A stretch of 57,970 nt of DNA from Promethearchaeota archaeon (GCA_030603385.1 JAUVXW010000030.1:1-57970), one strand, 5' to 3'; shown: positions 27,909 to 36,995, numbered from the stretch's first letter. A program made the numbers and translations. Notes: generated by a model from the letters alone, not told the origin.

Positions 27909-29828
27909 TTGGAAGATTACGATTATGAAAAACTAGACCTAAAATGCGGTCTTGAAATCCATCAGCAACTTGACACAGAAACAAAATTATTTTGCAGATG
28001 CCCCGCTAAACTACAAGGTACTCGAGAATTAGACTTTACAGTAAACCGAAAAATGAGGCCGGTACTGGGTGAAATGGGTACTTATGATAAAGCAATGCTT
28101 ACAGAATACGAAAAAGGAATGAGCACTATTTATGAAGGTTACAATGATGTGGTTTGTACTTATGAACTTGATGACACTCCACCATTTGCATGTAATGAGG
28201 ATGCGAAGACGATAGCACTCCAAATTGCAATGCTCCTTGATGCGAACATTATTGAAGAAATGCATGTGTGTCGTAAAAACTATTTAGATGGAAGCGTTCC
28301 ATGCGGATTTCAACGTACAATGATACTAGGGACAGATGGTTTTATTACATTAGAAAATGGTAAAAAAATTCGAATAGATATATTGAGTTTGGAAGAAGAT
28401 GCTGCCAGGAAAATCAAAACTGAGCAAAAAACCAATTATTTTCGACTAGACCGATTAGGTATTCCGTTAGTGGAAGTTACGACCAAACCAGACATTAGGT
28501 CTCCTGAGGAATGTCGAGAAGCTGCTGAAAGAATTGGATTACTATTATGGTCAACAAAAGTAAAGAAGGTTCTTGGATCGATTAGACAAGATATTAATGT
28601 AAGCGTCAAGGGGGGAATAAGAGTCGAAATTAAAGGAGTCCAAAAACTAGACTGGATTCCTGTATTAATTAATCACGAAATTTCACGACAGTTAAAACTC
28701 CTTGAAATTAAAGAAGAACTTGAGAAGAGAAAGTTAGAAGAGAAAAATCTTAATACTTCCCGTATAGAGTTAACTCAAGCATTAAAAAAAACTAAATCTA
28801 AGTTTATAGCCAAAGGTATTCAATCAGGAAAAAAAATTTACGGGATTAACTTCAATGGATTCAAGGGCATATTTGGAAAAAAATTAATGGAGGATTATAG
28901 ATTTGGTACGGAAGTTAGTAGCAAAGTGAAATTAATTTCTGGATTAAAAGGAATTATTCATTCTGATGAAGATTTAAATAAATATAATTTTTCAAATGAA
29001 GATATTAAGAAAATCAATGAGAAACTGGGTCTCAAAGAACAGGATTGCTTTGTTTTAGTCTTAGGCTCTAAAAAAGAAGTGGGTAAAGCATTGGATGTTA
29101 TTATTAATCGAGTAAAATTTGCTTTTAAGGGTGTACCTCCCGAAACTAGAAGAGCCCTTGAAAATGGAAATACAGAGTTTTTAAGAGAACTTCACGGGGG
29201 TGCAAGGCTATATCCTGATACAGATACAGAAGTTATATTTAACCTAGAAGAAGAAATTAATGAAATAAGGGAAAATCTACCAGAATACCCTTGGGTAACT
29301 ATAAAACAGTATTCTAAAAAATATAAAACGGAAGAAAGATTGATAAAAGACCTCATTTTTACAGGAAGACTCAACTTATTTGACGATTTAATAGAATTAT
29401 ATCCTGATAATCCCTCTTTAGTATTCACAACTTTATTAGAAACTACAACTGCTCTTAGAAGAGATGGGAAAAATATGGAAAATATTACTGATAATGATTA
29501 TCTTGAAATATTTGCTCTATTAAAAAAAAAGGAAATCAGTAAAGAAGCAATTGAAGAAGTTATGAGTCTTAAAGCAGATTCTCCAGAGCTCTCTATTGAT
29601 CAGATTAAAAAGAAATTAAAAATTGAGAGTCTTTCTTTAGAAGATCTAAAAAAATTGATTAATGAGATTATAGATGATAACTCTAAACTGATAAAAGAAA
29701 AAGAAATGAGGGCAAAAGGACCATTAATGGGAGAAGTCATGAAAAAAGCTCGAGGAAAAATTGATGGTGCTATTATTTCTAAGGAATTAGAAATTGCTAT
29801 AGAAGAAAAATTAAAGGAGTTGAAATAA
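27909..29828 (+). CDS. gatE: Glu-tRNA(Gln) amidotransferase subunit E
   Basis: It is the archaeal GatDE tRNA-binding and kinase subunit that converts Glu-tRNA(Gln) to Gln-tRNA(Gln). TTG start (MEDYDYEKLDLKCGLEIHQQLDT), typical of GatE. Motifs: RLGIPLVEVTTKPDI, LGSIRQDINVSV, and an inserted AspRS-like domain (residues ~290-430) with PPETRRALENGNTEFLRELHG, then ARLYPDTDTEV. The C-terminal YqeY-like tail reads ALLKKKEISKEAIEEV. At 639 aa it is full length. The next gene is gatD, immediately adjacent. Confidence 0.96.
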   Translation: MEDYDYEKLDLKCGLEIHQQLDTETKLFCRCPAKLQGTRELDFTVNRKMRPVLGEMGTYDKAMLTEYEKGMSTIYEGYNDVVCTYELDDTPPFACNEDAKTIALQIAMLLDANIIEEMHVCRKNYLDGSVPCGFQRTMILGTDGFITLENGKKIRIDILSLEEDAARKIKTEQKTNYFRLDRLGIPLVEVTTKPDIRSPEECREAAERIGLLLWSTKVKKVLGSIRQDINVSVKGGIRVEIKGVQKLDWIPVLINHEISRQLKLLEIKEELEKRKLEEKNLNTSRIELTQALKKTKSKFIAKGIQSGKKIYGINFNGFKGIFGKKLMEDYRFGTEVSSKVKLISGLKGIIHSDEDLNKYNFSNEDIKKINEKLGLKEQDCFVLVLGSKKEVGKALDVIINRVKFAFKGVPPETRRALENGNTEFLRELHGGARLYPDTDTEVIFNLEEEINEIRENLPEYPWVTIKQYSKKYKTEERLIKDLIFTGRLNLFDDLIELYPDNPSLVFTTLLETTTALRRDGKNMENITDNDYLEIFALLKKKEISKEAIEEVMSLKADSPELSIDQIKKKLKIESLSLEDLKKLINEIIDDNSKLIKEKEMRAKGPLMGEVMKKARGKIDGAIISKELEIAIEEKLKELK

Positions 29829-31187
29829 TTGAGCGAAAAGTTAAGAGGTTATAAAGCAGAAGGAAAAAAACTTCTAGAAAAAAATAAAATAGAAATCTGG
29901 GATATCGTCCAAATTAGAACAACAAAAACCAATTATGAAGGGATTATTTTGCCAAGAAGCGAGTATTCTGCACCCAATTTCATTAATCTTAAGTTAAAAA
30001 ATAATTACAATGTTGGAATTAAAGTTTCTGAGATTCAAGAGATCAAAAAAGTTGGAAAAAGAGAAGCGTCCTATAAAATTCCAGAGAAAGAATTTCCAAA
30101 AAATAAAAATCTCCCCAATGTTACACTATTAGGTACAGGTGGAACAGTTGCTTCAAGATTAGATTATACTACAGGAGCCGTAATACCCTCTTTTACTCCA
30201 GGAGAATTATTTAGCTCTGTTCCAGAATTGGCAGAAATATGTAATCTTGAATGTGAAATGGTTTTTGAAATTCTATCAGAAAATATGAAATATGAATACT
30301 GGCAAAAATTGGCTAAGAAAATTGAAGAAGCAGCTAATTCTGGAATTGATGGTATAATGATAGGGCATGGAACAGATACAATGTCTTTTACCAGTGCGGC
30401 ACTATCATTCATGTTAAAGGACTTATCAATCCCCGTAGTATTGGTTGGAAGTCAAAGAAGTTCTGATAGACCCTCCTCTGATGCCGCTATAAATTTAATC
30501 AACGCCGCAATCGTAGCTGGCTCTGATATCGCCGAAGTGGTTGTTTCAATGTTAGGCTCTACATCACATGATTATGGTTTAATCCATAGAGGAACTACAG
30601 TAAGAAAAATGCATTCTTCTGTAAGAGACACATTTCGGACAATCGATAATATCCCTCTTGGAATGATAAGGAATAGGAAAATAAAGATGTTTACCCAAGA
30701 TTATAAAAGAAGATCAAAATCGAATACAATAGCTAATACGAACTTCGAAAAGAAAGTCGCCCTCATATATTCATATCCTGAAATTGATAATGAATTAATT
30801 GATTTCTATGTAGATAAAGGATATAAAGGAATTGTTTTTGCGGGAACTGGATTAGGACATTTACCCACTACCCTCTATAACTCGATAGAAATAGCTGTAC
30901 AAGAAGGAATGACAATTCTCATGACCACACAAACAATTCACGGGTTCGTTGGTATGAATGTGTATTCAACAGGACGAGAATTGCTAAACCTGGGTGTTAT
31001 CCCGGGTAGAAACCTATTACCAGAGGTTGGATATGTTAAATTAGGCTGGGTTTTAGGACAAACTAGTGATCCTGAAGAAATTAAAAAATTACTACACCAA
31101 AATATCGCAGGTGAATTTATAGATAGAGAATTACCAATTGCTTTCAACTATAATATCGATCAACTTCTGGAAAACAATAAACTCTAA
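29829..31187 (+). CDS. gatD: Glu-tRNA(Gln) amidotransferase subunit D (asparaginase-type)
   Basis: It supplies ammonia to GatE by glutamine hydrolysis. The N-terminal ~85 residues are the GatD-specific beta domain. The asparaginase domain then carries catalytic LLGTGGTVASRLDYTTGAV, IGHGTDTMSFTSAAL and GSQRSSDRPSSDAA. It starts with TTG immediately after the gatE stop (MSEKLRGYKAEG). The length of 452 aa is typical. Confidence 0.96.
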   Translation: MSEKLRGYKAEGKKLLEKNKIEIWDIVQIRTTKTNYEGIILPRSEYSAPNFINLKLKNNYNVGIKVSEIQEIKKVGKREASYKIPEKEFPKNKNLPNVTLLGTGGTVASRLDYTTGAVIPSFTPGELFSSVPELAEICNLECEMVFEILSENMKYEYWQKLAKKIEEAANSGIDGIMIGHGTDTMSFTSAALSFMLKDLSIPVVLVGSQRSSDRPSSDAAINLINAAIVAGSDIAEVVVSMLGSTSHDYGLIHRGTTVRKMHSSVRDTFRTIDNIPLGMIRNRKIKMFTQDYKRRSKSNTIANTNFEKKVALIYSYPEIDNELIDFYVDKGYKGIVFAGTGLGHLPTTLYNSIEIAVQEGMTILMTTQTIHGFVGMNVYSTGRELLNLGVIPGRNLLPEVGYVKLGWVLGQTSDPEEIKKLLHQNIAGEFIDRELPIAFNYNIDQLLENNKL

Positions 31188-31317
31188 AATCCTTGATTTA
31201 TAATCTGTTTTAGATGAATTCTTTATTTTCAATAATTTCTTAAATTTCATTGAAAACAATAAAAAATTTAAAGTTTAAAGAATTTAAATTTATATCCAGA
31301 AAATATCGTGAAAACAT

Positions 31318-32046
31318 ATGGGAAAACGTATACTTGCTCAACGCAAAGGTAGAGGGTCTTTACCATTCCGAAGTCCTAGCCATCGCCACATTGGAGCTGT
31401 AAAATACCGTCCATTCAAAATAAATGAGAAATTATTCAAATTTAAAGTAATAGATCTCATCCATTCTCCAGGACGAGGCGCTCCAATAGCTCGAATTCAA
31501 TATTACAATGGCGAGAAAGGATTTTGGCTTCCCCCAGAAGGAATTTTTGTAGGACAAGAATTTATACAATCAAAAACCGGATATGGCCAACCAGTAGAAG
31601 TTGGAAATATTATGCCTTTAAAAAAAATGCCTTTAGGAACTCTTGTTTTCAATATTGAATCAACCCCTCAAGATGGCGGCAAATTTGCACGATCCTCTGG
31701 AGTGGCAGCAATAGTTAGAAATAAATCTGGGAATAAAGTTGAACTCCTATTTCGATCAAAGAGAACTAAATGGATAAATGAAAAATGCCTCGCAACTGTC
31801 GGTGTCGTAGCTGGTGGGGGAAGAACAGACAAGCCCTTTCTAAAGGCAGGCAACAAGTTTCACTATATTAAATCTAAGGCAAAAAAATGGCCTGTTGTTA
31901 GAGGAGTCGCCATGAACGCTGTGTCTCACCCTTATGGGGGTGGCGCTAAGCAATCTCCGCATAAATCTACGACAACAAGTAGAAATGCTCCCCCAGGTAG
32001 GAAAGTTGGGCAAATAGCAGCTCGTAGAACGGGACATCAGAATTAA
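31318..32046 (+). CDS. rpl2: Ribosomal protein L2 (uL2)
   Basis: Archaeal/eukaryotic-type L2 near the peptidyl-transferase centre. It starts MGKRILAQRKGRGSLPFRSP, followed by VIDLIHSPGRGAPIARIQ. The key GVAMNAVSHPYGGGAKQSPHKS region contains the conserved functional His, and the end is KVGQIAARRTGHQN. At 242 aa it is full length. It is not in the usual ribosomal-protein cluster here: its neighbours are gatD and, convergently, tfb. Confidence 0.97.
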   Translation: MGKRILAQRKGRGSLPFRSPSHRHIGAVKYRPFKINEKLFKFKVIDLIHSPGRGAPIARIQYYNGEKGFWLPPEGIFVGQEFIQSKTGYGQPVEVGNIMPLKKMPLGTLVFNIESTPQDGGKFARSSGVAAIVRNKSGNKVELLFRSKRTKWINEKCLATVGVVAGGGRTDKPFLKAGNKFHYIKSKAKKWPVVRGVAMNAVSHPYGGGAKQSPHKSTTTSRNAPPGRKVGQIAARRTGHQN

Positions 32047-32117
32047 GACTTTTAAATCGTATTTTCTTAAACTTAGAAGAATATAGATTCTAAATTCATT
32101 TTAGTATATAATTAAAT

Positions 32118-32135
32118 GAGGAGAAAATTCTCCTC
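32118..32135. terminator. Hairpin between convergent rpl2 and tfb
   Basis: GAGGAGAA-AA-TTCTCCTC is a perfect inverted repeat in the gap between two converging genes. It could act as a 3'-end structure or terminator for either transcript. Confidence 0.45.
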
Positions 32136-32170
32136 AACCCTAACCCTATTAGAAATGAAAAAAGAAAAAC

Positions 32171-33061
32171 TTAGGCTGTATTAAAATTAAAACTAACATG
32201 TTGTAAAAATTCCTTATACCTCGAGCGTAAGGTTACCTCTGTAACCCTTATCACCTTTGAAATATCTTTTTGGCTTACTTTTTGGTTCTTTAGTTTTGCT
32301 ACTAAATAAATCGCTCCTGCACATAACCCTTTTGGATCTTTACCACAGATAGAAGTAGAATTTATGAAACTTTTTAACACTTTTATTGCTTCCTTCTCTA
32401 TATTGATACCTAATCCTAAATCCGCACAATATCTTGGAATTAATGCAACTGGATCGATATGTGGAGATTTTAGGTTCAATTCTCGTACTAAAATCTTATA
32501 GCACTTTTTTACAATATTATCATTAATTGAAGCCTCACCTAAGATCTCCTGAAGTGTAATAGGTACTCTTTCTTTTTTGCATACATAATACGCACATGCC
32601 GCAATCATCCCATTTATTGACCTTCCCCGTAATAAATTCTTTTTAAATACCTCTTTGTAAAGACGAACTGCTGCCTTTTTAACACGCTCTGGAAAATTTA
32701 AATTGCCGCCAATTCTTTTTAATTCAGTTATAGCTATAAGCATATTTCTCTTTTCCCATGATAAATGCGTATTCCACTTAGCTGCCCTTCTTAAATCAGG
32801 ATTCTTGATCTTTGTTCTATCAATGATAGTACTCAAACCAATATCCGGCATTAAAATGGATATAGGACAGCCTGTCCGCTCTTTTTTATCCTTCTCTTGT
32901 TTTGAATAGGCTCTTATACCACTGTGAGAAATATCAAATTCTTTCTCATTTACAACCAAGCCACATTGCTGGCACACTGTCTCCCCTCTCTGATGGATAG
33001 AGATTGTACCTCCGCCACATTCAGGACAAAAATTCGCCTGAGGAGTTATTTCAACAACCAT
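32171..33061 (-). CDS. tfb: Transcription initiation factor B (TFIIB homologue)
   Basis: It recruits RNA polymerase to TBP-bound promoters. The N-terminal zinc ribbon is CPECGGGT...CQQCGLVV, the B-reader/linker is FDISHSGIRAYSKQE...TGCP, and two cyclin repeats follow (AKWNTHLSWEKRNMLIAITELKRIGGNLNFPE and IEKEAIKVLKSFINSTSICGKDPKGLCAGAIYLVAK). The C-terminal HTH ends VTEVTLRSRYKEFLQ. At 296 aa it is complete. Confidence 0.96.
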   Translation of the reverse strand: MVVEITPQANFCPECGGGTISIHQRGETVCQQCGLVVNEKEFDISHSGIRAYSKQEKDKKERTGCPISILMPDIGLSTIIDRTKIKNPDLRRAAKWNTHLSWEKRNMLIAITELKRIGGNLNFPERVKKAAVRLYKEVFKKNLLRGRSINGMIAACAYYVCKKERVPITLQEILGEASINDNIVKKCYKILVRELNLKSPHIDPVALIPRYCADLGLGINIEKEAIKVLKSFINSTSICGKDPKGLCAGAIYLVAKLKNQKVSQKDISKVIRVTEVTLRSRYKEFLQHVSFNFNTA

Positions 33062-33637
33062 TATTTCTTACCTTAACCCAAATCTTATGATATTAATTTT
33101 TTTAATAGTTTTTTTCTACACACAAACCTAATAATTTTTTTGTACACAGAGAAAATATTGGTGTAAAAAACTTTTTTAGTTATAACAAAAGATGCTATTC
33201 TAGTATATAAATCTTTTCGTTATAAAAATTCCTTTATATATGCACTATCTTTGTATAAAAAATTATCTAGGTAAATATTTTTGTTATGTTTTTCCTTGTA
33301 AAAAACTTATATCTTATTGTTTTTGAAACAATATATTATTATCGTGATATTATTTATTGTAAAAAATATTTGGCTATACTCAATTTTGTCGCCTTTTAGA
33401 TAATTGATGTGTTATAATTGTTAAATCACTACAAAAATGTTAAAAAATAGGAGTTATAAAAATATTGATATGTAATAAAAAATGCATACAATCATAATTT
33501 GTATACAAAAACTTTCTATGATTATCTCATACTTGGTGAAAATTTTATTCCTACGTATAACCTTCAAAATTTAACTAATGAAAAAACATTAAATACAAGT
33601 TCTTTTATTAGGTTTTCAACTAAAACTATCGATAGCA
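33062..33637. other. Long AT-rich regulatory region rich in TGTA/TACA words
   Basis: No gene is visible. The region between tfb and the first receiver gene repeats short TGTA...-type words (TGTACACAGA, TGTAAAAAAC, TGTATAAAAAA, TTGTATACAAAAAC) and several GTTATAA boxes. It is likely a regulatory region for both flanking divergent genes. The clearest palindrome is listed separately. Confidence 0.45.
33499..33515. promoter_or_regulatory. Palindromic operator-like site upstream of receiver gene 1
   Basis: TTGTATACAA is a perfect palindrome, followed by AAACTTT. The 15-base word GTATACAAAAACTTT recurs at 34816-34830 upstream of the paralogous gene. A ribbon-helix-helix dimer binding TGTA/TACA half-sites is a plausible reader, and both downstream genes encode RHH domains (inference: autoregulation). 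Confidence 0.45.
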
Positions 33638-34603
33638 ATTAGTGGTCAAAAAATTCCACCTCCAAATAATACAGAGGAAAATACCGACAATTCTGAAGAC
33701 ATCTCGGAAGATGGGGATTTAAAAAAAATTGATAATAATTCCATTGAGAAAACTGAAGAGATGAAAAGCTATGAAAGAGAAACTAATCGATATGCGGTGT
33801 GGCGCGGAGTAATAACTGAAGGTTTTAAAAAATGGCAAAAAGGAGAAAAGATTTATCAACGGGACAAAGAACGGATTTCTTTATATGTTTCTGAAGATAC
33901 TAAAGCGAAATGGTTAGATTATACCAAAAATGATGGTAGTTTAACTATTTCAAAATTAATTAGGGGAGCAGTAGACACATTCATTGAAAGTCAAGAGCAT
34001 TTAAAAGGTACTAAATTAGGCAAGTTAAACCCTGAAACCATTTCTAGCATTTCTCATACATTGAAAGAACCACTTACTTCGATAAAAGGATATTCGCAAT
34101 TACTTCTTGAGAATTACAGAGAAAAATTAAATGAACAAGTATTAGATACGGTAAAGAATATATTTGAGCAGAGTGTTCTACTTGAAAAGAAAATAATTAA
34201 TATTTTAGATAATATTAAGGTAAAACCTGAATATGATGTTCTATTAATCGAAGATGATTTATCAACCATTCGTCTTATTAAGAGTTATTTCGAAAGTAAA
34301 GGGATTAAATGTAAGGGTGTTGTTAGTGGTTCTAAAGGGTTGGAAGAATTAGGGAATGCTATTCCGAAGCTTATTTTGTTAGATATAATTTTACCGGATT
34401 TAAGTGGATATGATATATGTAAAACGATTAAGTCTGATAAAGAATATAAAAATATTCCAGTTTATTTCTTAACCGCAATATCTGGTTCTGAAGTGAAAAA
34501 GAATTTAGATGAAACTAATGCTGATGGCTATATATTAAAACCTTTTAATTTTTCTGATTTTGAAATTGTATTTGATATCTTAAAAGGTAAGAAAGAAAAA
34601 TAA
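33638..34603 (+). CDS. RHH DNA-binding / HisKA / receiver protein 1, AUU start
   Basis: Domains in order: an acidic N-terminal tail; a ribbon-helix-helix-like region (RISLYVSEDTKAKWLDY...LTISKLIRGAVDTFIE); a HisKA dimerisation/phosphotransfer helix pair with the H-box SISHTLKEPLTSIKGYSQLL; and a C-terminal receiver (LLIEDD acidic pocket, phospho-Asp in LILLDIILPDLSG, LTAIS, GYILKPF). There is no ATPase domain, so its kinase must be another protein. The upstream frame has no ATG/GTG/TTG; ATT 33638 gives ISGQK, matching ISGEK at the same place in the paralogue. ATG 33761 would remove 41 residues. The product is about 321 aa. Confidence 0.75.
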   Translation: MSGQKIPPPNNTEENTDNSEDISEDGDLKKIDNNSIEKTEEMKSYERETNRYAVWRGVITEGFKKWQKGEKIYQRDKERISLYVSEDTKAKWLDYTKNDGSLTISKLIRGAVDTFIESQEHLKGTKLGKLNPETISSISHTLKEPLTSIKGYSQLLLENYREKLNEQVLDTVKNIFEQSVLLEKKIINILDNIKVKPEYDVLLIEDDLSTIRLIKSYFESKGIKCKGVVSGSKGLEELGNAIPKLILLDIILPDLSGYDICKTIKSDKEYKNIPVYFLTAISGSEVKKNLDETNADGYILKPFNFSDFEIVFDILKGKKEK

Positions 34604-34733
34604 ACAAATCTTTAAAATTTTCTTTTTACTGATTTCACAATCAACTAACTATAGTTCCTTATAAACCATATTTACATAACATATTAATATTTATAATAAA
34701 AAAGATTTATTAAATGATAAAAATATACAAATT

Positions 34734-34745
34734 ATTGTAAACAAT
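34734..34745. promoter_or_regulatory. Palindrome ATTGTAAACAAT upstream of receiver gene 2
   Basis: An imperfect palindrome (arms ATTGT and ACAAT) of the same TTGT..ACAA class as the site at 33499, in the 291-base region between the two paralogues. It could be part of an RHH operator. Confidence 0.35.
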
Positions 34746-34815
34746 CATTTTATAGACGATTATTTTTATAAAAAAAGAAAGAAAATATAATAATAGATAC
34801 AAATTTTAATAAGAA

Positions 34816-34830
34816 GTATACAAAAACTTT
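34816..34830. promoter_or_regulatory. GTATACAAAAACTTT, second copy of shared upstream word
   Basis: Identical over 15 bases to 33501-33515 and about 80 bases before the start of receiver gene 2. Conservation in otherwise diverged AT-rich DNA suggests a shared binding site. Confidence 0.45.
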
Positions 34831-34894
34831 TATAATATTTATTTTACAAATTTATCAAAGTAATAGTATTAAAACCTAGAGAGTTGGAGAGAAA

Positions 34895-35857
34895 ATTTCG
34901 GGCGAAAAAAATAAAAATAAAAACAAAAAGGAAGAAAATACTGAAGACAATCCCGAAAGAGTTAGTATGACAGATGAGGAGATCGCAAAGTTAGATTTAG
35001 AAAGCGCACATACTAAAGATTTAATGGAAATTTACCAAAAAGACACTGATAAATATGCAATTTGGCGTGGAACTATAACTGAGGGATTTAAAAAGTGGCT
35101 AAAAGGAGAGAAAATTTACGATCGAGATAAAGAAAGAATATCCTTATACGTTTCTGAGGAGACTAAAATCAATTGGCAAAACTTTAAGGAATCTCACGAA
35201 TATTCAACAATATCAGCATTAATTAGAGATAGCGTAGATTATTACATTGAGAAAAAGTCGGATTTACTGAGTGGTGGATTAAAAGGGATGAATGAAAAAA
35301 CTCTATCCAATATTTCACATGCCCTAAAGGAACCATTAACAACTATCAAAGGATTTAGCCAACTGCTTTTAGAAAATTATAAAGAGGAATTAGATGGAGA
35401 AGTATTATCGACTATTAAAAATATCTTTGATCAAAGTATGCTTCTTGAAAATAAGATTATTAGCATTCTAGATGATATAAACACGGATGAGATTGAGCCA
35501 CAGTATGATATACTATTAATTGAAGACGATTTAGCGACCATTCGGCTGTTGACCAGCTATTTTGAAAGTAAAGGTTATAAATGTAAAGGCGTAGTGAGTG
35601 GTACTAAAGGTATTGATGAACTAAGGGCTGGAGTACCTAAATTAATATTGCTAGATATTATTCTACCAGATATATCCGGTTACGAAATCTGCAAAATGAT
35701 TAAAGAACATCAGAAATACAAAGAAATCCCGATCTTTTTATTAACTGCTATACCTGGTAGTGAAGTCGAAAAGAAAATGCCTGAAACTAAAGCAGATGGC
35801 TACATTTTGAAGCCCTTCGATTTTTCCGATTTTGAAATATTATTTCAGCATATGTAA
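34895..35857 (+). CDS. RHH DNA-binding / HisKA / receiver protein 2, AUU start
   Basis: A full-length paralogue of the previous gene with the same order: RHH-like region (RISLYVSEETKINWQNF...STISALIRDSVDYYIE), HisKA with NISHALKEPLTTIKGFSQLL, and receiver with LLIEDD, LILLDIILPDISG and GYILKPFDF. The frame is open only from 34880 and offers no ATG/GTG/TTG before ATG 34967. ATT 34895 has GGAG eight bases upstream (GGAG-AGAAA-ATT) and starts ISGEK. This is good evidence for AUU initiation. The product is 320 aa. The two proteins may heterodimerise or compete for one phosphodonor. Confidence 0.78.
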   Translation: MSGEKNKNKNKKEENTEDNPERVSMTDEEIAKLDLESAHTKDLMEIYQKDTDKYAIWRGTITEGFKKWLKGEKIYDRDKERISLYVSEETKINWQNFKESHEYSTISALIRDSVDYYIEKKSDLLSGGLKGMNEKTLSNISHALKEPLTTIKGFSQLLLENYKEELDGEVLSTIKNIFDQSMLLENKIISILDDINTDEIEPQYDILLIEDDLATIRLLTSYFESKGYKCKGVVSGTKGIDELRAGVPKLILLDIILPDISGYEICKMIKEHQKYKEIPIFLLTAIPGSEVEKKMPETKADGYILKPFDFSDFEILFQHM

Positions 35858-35957
35858 ATCTTTTGAGCCAAAATCAAAATTTGCTTCTCATTTTATTAGT
35901 CTTATTTCTCAAGAAAATAATTAAGTTTGATATTAAATAATTTAAGAAATAAATCGC

Positions 35958-36030
35958 GGGCTATGAGGGATTTGAACCCCCGACCTGCCGGTTAAGAGCC
36001 GGTTGCGCTACCTGCCTGCGCCAATAGCCC
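35958..36030 (-). tRNA. tRNA-Lys (CUU)
   Basis: A cloverleaf with acceptor GGGCUAU/AUAGCCC, anticodon loop CUCUUAA (anticodon CUU) and T arm with GGUUCAAAUCC. 73 nt, no intron, no encoded CCA. Confidence 0.93.
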
Positions 36031-36067
36031 TTGCGTTTAGAATCAAAAGATTTCTTATTATATAGAC

Positions 36068-36168
36068 GCAGATGGAGGGACTCGAACCCCCGAGCGCTCA
36101 TGCGCACCAGCTCACTTGAATGTAAGAAATACTCAAGGCTGGCGTCTTACCAGCTAGGCTACATCTGC
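36068..36168 (-). tRNA. tRNA-Ser (UGA) with 19-nt intron
   Basis: Acceptor GCAGAUG/CAUCUGC, anticodon stem CCAGC/GCUGG, anticodon UGA, and a long class II variable arm with GCGC/GCGC. A 19-nt intron follows position 37 (36113-36131). Exon CUUG pairs with intron CAAG, and the bulges are AG^U and UG^A, a canonical archaeal BHB motif. This shows the splicing endonuclease rule used in this genome. Confidence 0.93.
36113..36131 (-). other. tRNA-Ser(UGA) intron, canonical 37/38 position
   Basis: A 19-nt intron bounded by BHB bulges. The 4-bp central helix is CUUG (tRNA 32-35) with CAAG at the intron 3' end. It serves as the in-window reference for the mRNA introns in rnhB and psmA. Confidence 0.9.
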
Positions 36169-36303
36169 TAATTTTTTGACATTTATTGATTAACTTAGAT
36201 TATATTTATTATAATAAATTTTTTTTTGTTTTTTATTGCTTTATGCCTAATTCTGTCTTGTATTTAAAGAAAAATATAAATTTTATGCTACATTTTTAAA
36301 AAT

Positions 36304-36792
36304 ATGAGCGGGGCAAAAGATTTTCGTTACTTAATACCGGAAAGCTTATTTAAAGATATAACTCAAAAAGCAGCAGATGAATATCCGATGATTTGCCACG
36401 GCTGGTTGTTTGCCGATCGTAAGGAGAATTTCGGAATCTGCACTAAATTCATTATGAATACGGACTTACGCAAAAATAAAGTTCATGTAAAACCAAGAAG
36501 CTGGATGAGATATAAAAAATCTAAGATCTATAATATGCGGAAATTTAAACAAGAACTTGAGGTCGATATAGTGTGGCAATGGCACTCTCATCCGAGCGGT
36601 AACGAGAAGCTTCACGCTATTGATAAAAGAATCTTGAAATATCTCTCAAATGGGGTTATGATAATCGTCGTGCCAGCAGTACCAAATAGAGAGCCAGAAC
36701 AAAAAGCGCATCTTGTAGGGTGGTATTACGATAAACGATATACAAAAAAGCCGATCATCGAAAAAATGGTTTTTGAGATAATATCTGAATAA
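36304..36792 (+). CDS. JAB1/MPN (JAMM)-like metalloprotease domain protein
   Basis: A single MPN-like domain of 162 aa. The metal motif is WQWHSHPSGNEKLHAID: HxHP and the distal Asp are present, but the usual Ser before xxD is His. The upstream catalytic Glu position reads MICHGWLF, without the Glu. It is therefore a variant or possibly inactive deubiquitinase-like protein. In Asgard archaea JAMM proteins can belong to ubiquitin systems; no ubiquitin or E1/E2 genes are next to it here. Confidence 0.75.
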   Translation: MSGAKDFRYLIPESLFKDITQKAADEYPMICHGWLFADRKENFGICTKFIMNTDLRKNKVHVKPRSWMRYKKSKIYNMRKFKQELEVDIVWQWHSHPSGNEKLHAIDKRILKYLSNGVMIIVVPAVPNREPEQKAHLVGWYYDKRYTKKPIIEKMVFEIISE

Positions 36793-36903
36793 TTTAAATT
36801 TTATCCTTAAAATATTCCTTTTTCTTTTCTTTTTTGTGAGATAATAAAATATTAAAATTTTGAATCGTTATATTGAAATTGTATCATATCAAATAATTGC
36901 AAA

Positions 36904-36986
36904 GCAATCGTAGCAAAGCCTGGTATTGCGCTGGATTGCTAATCCAGTGTCCTACGGACTCGTGGGTTCGAATCCCACCGATTGCG
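36904..36986 (+). tRNA. tRNA-Ser (GCU)
   Basis: Acceptor GCAAUCG/CGAUUGC, anticodon stem CUGGA/UCCAG, anticodon GCU, and a class II variable arm with GUCC...GGAC. No intron; no encoded CCA. Confidence 0.93.
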
Positions 36987-36995
36987 CTCAATTAA

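Noticed and set aside
33062..33637. CRISPR array or replication origin in the repeat-rich AT region
   Set aside because: The repeated words are short and irregularly spaced, with no unique spacers of constant length and no orc1/cdc6 gene nearby.
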